Shown: positions 1 to 5,565 of the stretch, in pieces
How positions within the stretch are numbered: the first letter of the stretch is position 1
Layout: every line of letters begins with the position of its first letter
Origin: Desulfovibrio sp.
Lineage (GTDB): Bacteria > Desulfobacterota > Desulfovibrionia > Desulfovibrionales > Desulfovibrionaceae
Reading direction: 5' to 3'
NCBI GenBank assembly: GCA_031270875.1
Contig: JAISXC010000121.1
Location: forward strand, 1-5,565
Length of the DNA: 5,565 nt
The notes under the pieces: generated by a model
Database searches by the model: none
What the model was told of the DNA's origin: nothing
The model's input: the letters and a program-made list of their open reading frames with translations, nothing else
Made by a program: the position numbers and the translations under genes

Positions 1-8
1 AAAATTCG

Positions 9-1718
9 CTACGCCGTCCGCTTTTTTTCCAGTCTGGCCCAGGTATCGCGCAGGGTGACCGTGCGGTTGAACACCGGCATCCCCGGCGCGCTGTCCTTGT
101 CCTTGCAGAAGTAGCCCACACGCTCAAACTGCGCGCGGGCGCCGATTTCAAGCTCCGCCAGGGCCGGTTCCAGCCGCCCCCGCATGATTCGCAACGAACC
201 GGGATTGACATTGTCCAGAAAAATTCCGCCTTCGGGCGCCTCGTCAGGATTTTCCACCGCGAAAAGTTGATCGTAAAGGCGTATTTCAGCGGACCTGGCA
301 TGAGCGGCGCTCACCCAGTGGATGGTCCCTTTCACGCGGCGTCCGTCCGGGCTTTGGCCACCGCGGCTTTGCGGGTCGTAAACACAGCGCAGTTCCGTCA
401 CCTTGCCCTCTGAACTCACAAACGCTTCCCTGCAGGTGACAAAATAGGCGTAACGCAGGCGCACTTCCGCGCCAGGGGCGAGCCTGTGATATTTTGGAGG
501 CGGCTCCAGGCGAAAGTCATCCCGTTCGATCCAAAGCTCGCGGGAGAAGGGCACCCTGCGGCTGCCGTGGGAGGCGTCCTCTGGGTGAAGGGGCATGTCA
601 AATTCTTCCACCTGCCTTTCGGGGTAGTTTTCAATAACCAGCTTTACGGGATCAAGCACGGCCATAAAGCGCGGGGCGTGGCTGTTGAGATATTCGCGGA
701 TGCAGAATTCCAGCACGGCGTATTCCACCGTGGAGTTGACGCGCGCCATGCCCACGCGGGAGCAAAATTCCCTCAGGGCCTCCGGAGGAACGCCACGGCG
801 GCGCAATCCGCACAGGGTCGGCATGCGCGGATCGTCCCAGCCGCGCACGCGCCCGCTTTCCACAAGCCGAATGAGCTTGCGCTTGGAAAGCACGGTATGG
901 GTGACATTGAGGCGGGCGAATTCGTACTGGCGCGGATGGTAAACATGGAGCGCATCCAGCACCCAGTCGTAAAGTTCCCTGTTGTTTGCGAATTCCAATG
1001 TACAGAGCGAATGCGTGATGCCCTCCAGCGAATCGGAAAGGCAGTGCGCGTAATCGTAGAGGGGATACACGCACCATTTGTCGCCGGTACGGTGATGAGC
1101 GGCATGGCGTATGCGGTAGAGAGTGGGATCGCGCATGACGAGATTGGGCGCGGTCATGTCGATTTTGGCCCGCAGTACCCGCGCGCCGTCGGGAAATTCT
1201 CCGGCCCGCATGCGGCGGAAGAGATCAAGATTCTCCTCCGCGCCGCGGTCGCGCCAGGGGCTCTCCCTGCCCGGTTTCGTCAGTGTGCCGCGGTATTCGC
1301 GGATTTCGTCGGCGGAGAGATCATCCACATAGGCCTTGCCCATCAGGATCAGCTCTTCGGCATAGGCATAGAGCCGTTCAAAGTAGTCCGAGGCATAAAA
1401 TTCCCGCTCCTGCCACTCGCCCCCAAGCCAGCGCACGTCCTCGCGTATGGAATCCACATATTCGGTTTCCTCCCTGGCGGGATTGGTGTCGTCGAAACGC
1501 AGATTGCACATGCCGCCGAATTCCGAGGCAACGCCGAAGTTGAGGCAGATGGACTTGGCGTGCCCAAGGTGCAGGTAGCCGTTGGGTTCCGGGGGAAAGC
1601 GCGTGTGCACCCGGCCGCCATGGGTGCCAAGGGCGTTGTCGCGGCGAATTTGCGCACGGATAAAGTCCTCCCCCGGCGGGGAGGTTTTCCGCGTTTTGTC
1701 TGTGCCGTTTGCGGTCAT
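9..1718 (-). CDS. glnS: Glutaminyl-tRNA synthetase (GlnRS), full length
   Basis: Class I aminoacyl-tRNA synthetase that charges tRNA(Gln) with glutamine using ATP in the cytoplasm. The 569 residues compare with about 554 in Escherichia coli GlnRS and align with it, from memory, almost end to end. The HIGH-type ATP motif is HLGH at residues 50-53 inside [15 protein letters not shown]. The KMSKS-type loop is VLSKRKL at 276-282 (VMSKRKL in E. coli). Other family blocks are LRFDDTNP (73-80), REYRGTLT (140-147), [11 protein letters not shown] (233-243), GWDDPRMPT (293-301) and, in the C-terminal anticodon-binding beta-barrels, [12 protein letters not shown] (463-474) and the closing [14 protein letters not shown]. 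The ATG at 1718 is supported by GGAG at 1726-1729, seven bases upstream, and by about 35 residues before the conserved core, as expected. The stop is TAG at 9-11; only eight bases follow, so a terminator cannot be judged. It lies 143 bases after the DUF3179 gene and probably has its own promoter. No frameshift or missing catalytic motif is seen. Confidence 0.98.
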   Translation of the reverse strand: MTANGTDKTRKTSPPGEDFIRAQIRRDNALGTHGGRVHTRFPPEPNGYLHLGHAKSICLNFGVASEFGGMCNLRFDDTNPAREETEYVDSIREDVRWLGGEWQEREFYASDYFERLYAYAEELILMGKAYVDDLSADEIREYRGTLTKPGRESPWRDRGAEENLDLFRRMRAGEFPDGARVLRAKIDMTAPNLVMRDPTLYRIRHAAHHRTGDKWCVYPLYDYAHCLSDSLEGITHSLCTLEFANNRELYDWVLDALHVYHPRQYEFARLNVTHTVLSKRKLIRLVESGRVRGWDDPRMPTLCGLRRRGVPPEALREFCSRVGMARVNSTVEYAVLEFCIREYLNSHAPRFMAVLDPVKLVIENYPERQVEEFDMPLHPEDASHGSRRVPFSRELWIERDDFRLEPPPKYHRLAPGAEVRLRYAYFVTCREAFVSSEGKVTELRCVYDPQSRGGQSPDGRRVKGTIHWVSAAHARSAEIRLYDQLFAVENPDEAPEGGIFLDNVNPGSLRIMRGRLEPALAELEIGARAQFERVGYFCKDKDSAPGMPVFNRTVTLRDTWARLEKKRTA

Positions 1719-1737
1719 GAGGCGGCTCCACGATTGT

Positions 1738-1753
1738 CGGCGTATCAGCGCCG
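1738..1753 (-). other. Small hairpin in the glnS leader
   Basis: CGGCG (1738-1742) and CGCCG (1749-1753) pair perfectly across a six-base loop. In the minus-strand transcript this puts a GC-rich five-pair stem-loop about eight bases upstream of the Shine-Dalgarno GGAG (1726-1729). It is too short to be a terminator and has no U-tract. It could modestly affect mRNA stability or ribosome access, or be chance in GC-rich DNA. No known riboswitch or T-box motif is recognisable in this leader. Confidence 0.25.
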
Positions 1754-1792
1754 GGAGTAATAAGGCGCGATTTTGACGCGTGTTGCGTTTTC

Positions 1793-1815
1793 GCTTGGCG
1801 GAAAATACGCCAAGC
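1793..1815. repeat. Perfect 8-bp inverted repeat spanning the putative glnS -10 box
   Basis: The arms GCTTGGCG (1793-1800) and CGCCAAGC (1808-1815) are perfectly complementary and separated by seven bases (1801-1807). Those seven bases include the proposed -10 hexamer. Two readings are possible. As DNA it could be an operator dyad for a repressor covering the -10 region. As RNA in transcripts reading through from the DUF3179 gene it would form a stable hairpin. On the minus strand the hairpin is followed by GAAAACGC rather than a U-run, and on the plus strand by CGGCTGGGG, so it is not a standard intrinsic terminator in either direction. Confidence 0.5.
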
Positions 1816-1830
1816 CGCGGCTGGGGTCAA
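1802..1830 (-). promoter_or_regulatory. Putative sigma70-type promoter of glnS
   Basis: Reading the minus strand, TTGACC (1830-1825) matches the -35 consensus at five of six bases. It is followed by a spacer of exactly 17 bases and TATTTT (1807-1802), which matches the -10 consensus at four of six. Transcription would start near 1795, giving a leader of roughly 76 bases before the glnS ATG at 1718. The 17-base spacer contains a perfect 10-bp palindrome, AGCCGCGGCT (1813-1822). It is the best promoter match I found in the gap ahead of glnS and sits where a glnS promoter is expected. The assignment is by inspection only, with no experimental support. Confidence 0.45.
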
Positions 1831-1861
1831 TCACAACGCATTGTTTCATGGAACAGGGGTA

Positions 1862-2998
1862 TTACCGCACGCCCCGGGGAGGGAACTGAAGCAGATCGGC
1901 CGGCACTTCGCCGGGGCCGGGTATGACGAAGGTTTCCGGATTCATGCTGGCCCAGGCAAACCACATGGAATAGCAGCCGTAAAGCTGTTTCATGGAAGCT
2001 CCCTGCATGTTGCCTTCCAGAGCTTTGCCGCTCGCCGGATCCCACTTGCTGCGCGTGGCGAGATCAACAAGCCTGCCGTACTGGCTGACGAACAAAAAGG
2101 GCTCCGTCCATATTTTGCGGTCAAAAATGCGCACGACATCCAGTTGTTGATCATAGACGGCCAACAGGGCCGAAGGGCCGAGGAAAAAATTGACCGCCCC
2201 GCGTTTCTTGACATAGGCGATATCAATAGCCAGCAAAAAATTGTCGTGTTCCAGGCAGAGCATGGGCGTTTTTTTCGGGAAACGTTTGTCGAGGCGCTGG
2301 ATGGGATAAACGAGAATGTCATTATCGTAATAGGTGCTCTTTTTCATGTAGCTGCCGTAGGGATCACGCCCGTAGGGCCTGTTGCCGGACGGCAGGGCAA
2401 GCACCCGCGCTTCGGGAAAAACCTTGCTCGCCGCGCCCCATTTTGTCCAGAAAACGGGCAGCATGGGCAAGCCGCGGCCAAGCAGGGGGCCGTCGAAGGC
2501 CATGCCTGTTTCCTGAAGCCAGAGGCTGCCTGAATTGCGGTCGATCAGCACGCTGTTGCCGTCATAAAGACGCCCTTCCAGATCAAAAATGAGATTGATG
2601 CCCTGCATGGAGGCGTTGTAAGCCATCAGGGTTCCGGTTATGGGGCAATAGGTGATCGCGTAGGCGGTATCGTCGACAATTTCATTGACGACCTGATGCC
2701 AGGCCATGATGTTTTGGGGATAGATACGCGGCCCGTCCGGCAGCATGACGACAAATACGGGCTCATCACGGCCCATGTTCAAATCCGCGTCCAGCACGCG
2801 GTCATAGCGGGGGCGGTAGAGCGCCGGGATGGCGCCGTAGCCGACGCTGGTCTGTACCAGCCTTTTCGAGACGGCGGCGAGCTGCTCAAGATTTTTTGGT
2901 CTGGCGCGGACGGGAAGCGCGGTCAGAAAGGCGACGGACAACGCCAGGAGGGTACAGATGGTGAATAATTGGCTCGGATTCCGTGGCGACGTTGTCAT
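1862..2998 (-). CDS. DUF3179 domain-containing exported protein
   Basis: A 378-residue protein of the DUF3179 family, whose biochemical function is not known to me. The N-terminus looks like a Sec signal peptide: short polar start, hydrophobic stretch at about 11-30 (LFTICTLLALSVAFLTALPV), then a possible cleavage after VRA (residue 32). There is no lipobox. Family-like blocks follow in order: VFVVMLPDGPRIYPQNIMAWHQVVNE (split around 81-106), AITYCPITGT (114-123), DRNSGSLWLQETG (153-165), DGPLLG (169-174), STYYDNDILVYP (221-232), IFDRKIW (291-297), SKWDPASGKALEGN (317-330) and WFAWASMNPETFV (346-358). Where many family members read CPLCGT, this one has CPITGT, so only one of the two cysteines is present. 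The ATG at 2998 lies six bases after the rmlD stop and has no clear Shine-Dalgarno, suggesting coupled translation. It appears to be the last gene of the transporter-rmlD operon; stop TAA at 1862-1864. The mature protein should be periplasmic or extracytoplasmic. Confidence 0.85.
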   Translation of the reverse strand: MTTSPRNPSQLFTICTLLALSVAFLTALPVRARPKNLEQLAAVSKRLVQTSVGYGAIPALYRPRYDRVLDADLNMGRDEPVFVVMLPDGPRIYPQNIMAWHQVVNEIVDDTAYAITYCPITGTLMAYNASMQGINLIFDLEGRLYDGNSVLIDRNSGSLWLQETGMAFDGPLLGRGLPMLPVFWTKWGAASKVFPEARVLALPSGNRPYGRDPYGSYMKKSTYYDNDILVYPIQRLDKRFPKKTPMLCLEHDNFLLAIDIAYVKKRGAVNFFLGPSALLAVYDQQLDVVRIFDRKIWTEPFLFVSQYGRLVDLATRSKWDPASGKALEGNMQGASMKQLYGCYSMWFAWASMNPETFVIPGPGEVPADLLQFPPRGVR

Positions 2999-3004
2999 CG
3001 GATG

Positions 3005-3892
3005 TCAGAAATGGCTGTAGAGATAGTCCCGCAGGGCCTGTGGCCACGGGCGGGTGGGCTGCCCCAGGGCATTGCCCAATTTGGTCGCGTCCAGTACGGA
3101 CCAAGCGGGACGCTTGGCTTTTTGCGGCCAACTTTCCGAGGGGACGGGTATGACCTGACATCCGCCCCCGGTGAGAGCGACGACTTCGGCGGCAAGTTCG
3201 GCCCGGTTGGCGCGTCCGCTGTTGACGGCGTGCCAGAGCCCCACAGCCCGTTTTTCCGCCAGGACGGCGCTCCATCGGGCAAGATCCAGCGTGTAGGTGG
3301 GCGAGCCGGTCTGGTCAAAAACAACCGGCACGCTGTCCGCCACGCGGCTTTTATGGACAATGGTCTCCACAAAATTTTCGCGCCCCGGTCCAAAAAGCCA
3401 GGCTGTGCGCAACACGCAGGATTTGTCCGGCAAAAGCCGGAGCACCGCCTGCTCCCCGGCGAGCTTTGTCGCGCCATAAACCGATGCGGGTTTGGGGGCG
3501 TCCTCTTCTCGCCAGGGAATGCGGCCTTGGCCGGAAAAAACAAAATCCGTGCTGAAATGCACAAGATGCCCCTGGTTGATTGATTTGAGTATGCGGGCAA
3601 GGGCATCCGGCAGGGTACAGTTTAAAAGCCGGGCCTGCTCGGGGTGGTCTTCGGCGTCATCCACCCGTGTCCAGGCAACGGCGTTGAACACCACGTCCGC
3701 CGCGCTTTTGGCGATACGTTGCGCAAGAAAGGCGATATCCGTCAGATTGCCGTCCGCCCGCCCCAGGATTTCCACCTGCCAGCCCCGCCCGGCAAGCGCA
3801 TTCGCGAGGGCCTGACCCAAAAGGCCGGTTGCGCCGCCCAAAACCAGAGCTTTCGGCGTAGAGGCTCTTTGTCGCGTGCGGGGTTTTGACAT
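3005..3892 (-). CDS. rfbD: dTDP-4-dehydrorhamnose reductase (RmlD/RfbD family)
   Basis: Cytoplasmic NAD(P)H-dependent reductase for the last step of dTDP-L-rhamnose synthesis, which supplies rhamnose for surface polysaccharides. With the ATG at 3892 it has 295 residues, the usual RmlD length. The Rossmann motif is LGGATGLLGQAL (18-29). The extended-SDR catalytic residues are visible as STD at 114-116 and YGATK at 139-143 (Tyr139, Lys143). RmlD hallmarks follow: RTAWLFGPGRENFV (162-175), DQTGSPTYTLDLA (193-205), GLWHAVNSG (218-226), RPAWSVLDATKL (261-272) and the terminal PWPQALRDYL. The open frame extends 96 codons further upstream, but that part lacks Rossmann or SDR features and overlaps the ATPase gene by 260 bases, so I chose the internal ATG. 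Its Shine-Dalgarno is weak (GGA in CCGGAAGCCATG). It lies 28 bases after the ATPase gene and six before DUF3179. No rmlA, rmlB or rmlC is in the window. A related SDR reductase of another nucleotide sugar is possible but less likely. Confidence 0.88.
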   Translation of the reverse strand: MSKPRTRQRASTPKALVLGGATGLLGQALANALAGRGWQVEILGRADGNLTDIAFLAQRIAKSAADVVFNAVAWTRVDDAEDHPEQARLLNCTLPDALARILKSINQGHLVHFSTDFVFSGQGRIPWREEDAPKPASVYGATKLAGEQAVLRLLPDKSCVLRTAWLFGPGRENFVETIVHKSRVADSVPVVFDQTGSPTYTLDLARWSAVLAEKRAVGLWHAVNSGRANRAELAAEVVALTGGGCQVIPVPSESWPQKAKRPAWSVLDATKLGNALGQPTRPWPQALRDYLYSHF

Positions 3893-3920
3893 GGCTTCCG
3901 GAGGAGGTTGAGGAATCGGT

Positions 3921-4982
3921 TCAGGCGTCCCCGCCAAACCAGTAAGGCTTGAGCAGCAACAAACCACATGTTTCTCCGACTTCGGGACCGGGGGCGCGGC
4001 GGCTTTTCTGTATGCGCAGATCCTGTCCTCCTGCGCTGAGCTGGTAATCGACAATCTCTCCCAGAAAGGACTTGCGCGTGACGGTAGCCGTAAAATGCCC
4101 TTCCGCGCTGAAATCGATTTCCGAAGGGCGGCTTGCCAGCGACAACGGGGCGGTGCCCCGCAGTTCGCGCGGCGGCGCAAGCGTTTTCGGCAGGGGATGC
4201 CGCCCGTCCAGGCTGGCCGCGCCGTCGGGCAGCAGGCTCACGGAGAGAAAATTGTGCAGGCCGATAAAGCTGAAGACGAATTTGTTGGCCGGCTTGTTGT
4301 AGATATTGAGAGGGCTGTCGATCTGCTGCACGACGCCCTGCTTCATGACGAGAATCCGGTCGGAGAGCGCCATGGCTTCAGACTGATCGTGGGTGACATA
4401 GATGATGGAAAAGCCGTATTTCCGCTGCAGATCCTTGATCTCAAAGCGCATTTCCTCGCGCAGGTGCGGGTCAAGACTGGAGAGCGGCTCATCCAGCAAC
4501 ATGACGTCGGGGTTGAGGGCCAGTGCGCGCGCCAGAGCGACCCGTTGCTTGCCTCCGCCGGAGAGGCTTTCCGGGCTGTCCTGGCCTGCTTCCAGAAGAT
4601 TCGTTGACGTGAGCGCGTCACGCGTGCGCGCGGCGATTTCCGTGGCCGGCAGTTTGCGTATGCGCAGGGGAAAGGCCACATTTTCGTAGACGGAGAGATG
4701 GGGCCACACGGCAAAGGCCTGGAACACCATGCCGAAGTCGCGTTTTTCCGGTGGAAGATAAAAATTGCGGGCGCGTGAGGAGAGCAGGCGCTCGCCGACG
4801 CTGATCTCCCCCTCGTCCAGATCCTCAAAACCGGCCACCATGCGCAGGGTGGTGGTCTTGCCGCAGCCGGAAGGACCGAGCATGGAAAAACATTCCCCTT
4901 TCTCTATGGCGAGATTGAGGCCGTTTACAGCCGTCACCTGGCCGAAACGCTTGGTGACATTTGTCAGGCGCACATACGACAT
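3921..4982 (-). CDS. ABC transporter ATP-binding protein (Fe3+/polyamine/phosphonate importer type)
   Basis: ATPase subunit that powers an importer at the cytoplasmic face of the inner membrane. Length is 353 residues, typical for the FbpC/PotA/PhnT-like group. Nucleotide-binding motifs are in order: Walker A GPSGCGKTT (36-44), Q-loop VFQ (86-88) followed by AFAVWPHLSVYENVAFPL, signature LSGGGKQR (140-147), Walker B VMLLDEP (160-166), D-loop SSLD (168-171) and H-loop His198 in YVTHDQSEAMAL. Residues from about 240 to 353 form a TOBE-like C-terminal domain, the regulatory or substrate-linked part in this group. The signature is unusual, with Gly in place of the usual Gln after LSGG. The ATG at 4982 begins one base after the permease stop (TGACATG), with CAGGG as a modest ribosome site, so translation is probably coupled. 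Substrate cannot be read from sequence; the YLPPEKRDFGMVFQ block resembles ferric-iron and related importers. Confidence 0.93.
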   Translation of the reverse strand: MSYVRLTNVTKRFGQVTAVNGLNLAIEKGECFSMLGPSGCGKTTTLRMVAGFEDLDEGEISVGERLLSSRARNFYLPPEKRDFGMVFQAFAVWPHLSVYENVAFPLRIRKLPATEIAARTRDALTSTNLLEAGQDSPESLSGGGKQRVALARALALNPDVMLLDEPLSSLDPHLREEMRFEIKDLQRKYGFSIIYVTHDQSEAMALSDRILVMKQGVVQQIDSPLNIYNKPANKFVFSFIGLHNFLSVSLLPDGAASLDGRHPLPKTLAPPRELRGTAPLSLASRPSEIDFSAEGHFTATVTRKSFLGEIVDYQLSAGGQDLRIQKSRRAPGPEVGETCGLLLLKPYWFGGDA

Positions 4983-4983
4983 G

Positions 4984-5565
4984 TCAGCCCTGGTATTTCG
5001 CGCTCACGCGGTTGATGATGGTCTGCCCGCTAATAATGAGCAGCAGGGCGACTCCTGCCAGCGCGGCCGAAACGACTGTTTCGCCGTCTTCGTTCAGGGT
5101 GTAAATGGCGACGCCGATGGTGCGCGTTGTCGGCGCGTAGAGCATGATGGAAACCGTCAGCTCCCGAAGCGACGGCAGAAAGATGAGAAAAAAGGCCGCC
5201 AGCATTCCCGGCCGCACCAGCGGCAGCACGATATCCCTTAAAGTCTGCCACATGCTGGCCCCGCAGGCGCGGGCCGCCTCCACGAGCGAGTCATGCACCT
5301 GTTCCAGAGCCGCGGAATTGGCTTTGAGCGAAAAGGCCATATAGCGGGCTATGTAGGCCACCAGAATAATCCACACGGTGTTGTACAGATTTACGCCGTA
5401 TTTGCCGCTCCAGGCGAGAATGACTCCAAGGGCGATGACGGAACCGGGCACGGAAAAGGGCAGCATGCCGAGAAATTCCAGAATGCCCTTGCCCCGCACT
5501 CTCATCTTGACAATGACGTAGGAAATCATCACGCCGGCGAACATGGTGATGAACGCGGCGGCCAG
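4984..5565 (-). CDS. ABC transporter permease, C-terminal part (runs off window)
   Basis: The last 193 codons of an inner-membrane permease; the frame stays open to the window edge, so the true start lies beyond 5565, and the Met at 5544 falls inside a membrane helix. Visible hydrophobic segments are about AAAFITMFAGVMISYVIV, LEFLGMLPFSVPGSVIALGV, NTVWIILVAYIARYMAF, MLAAFFLIFLPSLRELTVSI and SAALAGVALLLIISG. Between the third and fourth is a clear EAA loop, EAARACGASMWQTLRDIVLP (coded at about 5221-5280), the cytoplasmic coupling site for the ATPase of binding-protein-dependent importers. It is followed by one base and then the ATPase ATG, so the two are partners. It could be a stand-alone permease or the second half of a fused two-domain permease like those of ferric-iron importers; the visible part cannot decide. 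Stop TGA at 4984-4986. Confidence 0.93.
   Translation of the reverse strand: MAAAFITMFAGVMISYVIVKMRVRGKGILEFLGMLPFSVPGSVIALGVILAWSGKYGVNLYNTVWIILVAYIARYMAFSLKANSAALEQVHDSLVEAARACGASMWQTLRDIVLPLVRPGMLAAFFLIFLPSLRELTVSIMLYAPTTRTIGVAIYTLNEDGETVVSAALAGVALLLIISGQTIINRVSAKYQG

Noticed and set aside
486..1760. 424-codon plus-strand open frame antisense to glnS
   Set aside because: The translation shows no domain or motif and overlaps an unmistakable glnS. Long antisense frames are expected opposite GC-rich coding sequence.
1793..1815. Intrinsic terminator for the upstream operon
   Set aside because: The stem is good, but there is no U-tract after it on either strand; a promoter dyad or untailed hairpin fits better.
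1745..1849. 34-residue minus-strand small frame (begins [10 protein letters not shown]) between the DUF3179 gene and glnS
   Set aside because: It has no Shine-Dalgarno and spans the proposed glnS promoter, so it could only be translated from read-through RNA. It contains no glutamine run that would suggest an attenuation peptide (one Gln only).
1843..1854. Imperfect palindrome GTTTCATGGAAC
   Set aside because: Too short and imperfect to claim as an operator; expected by chance.
1872..1879. CCCCGGGG palindrome near the DUF3179 stop
   Set aside because: It lies in codons for the Pro-Pro-Arg-Gly tail and is explained by coding sequence.
1841..2533. 230-codon plus-strand open frame antisense to the DUF3179 gene
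   Set aside because: No recognisable protein features; it mirrors the codon bias of the real minus-strand gene.
2969..3583. 204-codon plus-strand frame and 203-codon minus-strand frame across rmlD
   Set aside because: Both are out-of-frame shadows of rmlD, which shows complete RmlD motifs.
3893..4180. 96-codon upstream extension of the rmlD frame
   Set aside because: It lacks any Rossmann or SDR feature, overlaps most of the ATPase TOBE region by 260 bases, and would make RmlD much longer than usual.

Overview
All recognisable genes in this window lie on the minus strand. Read in the direction of transcription (high to low coordinates) they are: the C-terminal part of an ABC-transporter permease that runs off the window end (4984-5565), its ATP-binding partner (3921-4982), an RmlD/RfbD-type dTDP-4-dehydrorhamnose reductase (3005-3892), a secreted or periplasmic DUF3179-family protein (1862-2998), a 143-base intergenic region, and a full-length glutaminyl-tRNA synthetase, glnS (9-1718).

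The first four genes are packed with junctions of 1, 28 and 6 bases and no terminator between them, so they look like one transcript. The permease and ATPase make up most of an importer of the ferric-iron/polyamine/phosphonate type. Its solute-binding protein, if linked, would lie upstream of the window. RmlD and the DUF3179 protein have no obvious biochemical link to that importer; RmlD would feed dTDP-L-rhamnose to cell-surface polysaccharide. The 143-base gap before glnS holds a reasonable sigma70-type promoter (TTGACC, 17-base spacer, TATTTT) whose -10 box sits inside an 8-bp inverted repeat, plus a small leader hairpin and a good Shine-Dalgarno. glnS is therefore probably transcribed on its own, although no U-tract terminator blocks read-through from the upstream operon.

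The DNA is GC-rich by eye. The proteins are bacterial, and the glutaminyl-tRNA synthetase closely resembles that of Proteobacteria. I would guess a proteobacterium, possibly a Desulfovibrio-like lineage, but this rests on general impression and gene content only. I found no RNA genes, CRISPR arrays, insertion sequences, phage genes or clear signs of recent transfer. The window looks like ordinary chromosomal backbone. The points worth a second look are the regulatory region ahead of glnS, the unannotated DUF3179 protein, and a non-canonical ABC signature motif. I did not find a convincing new biological system.
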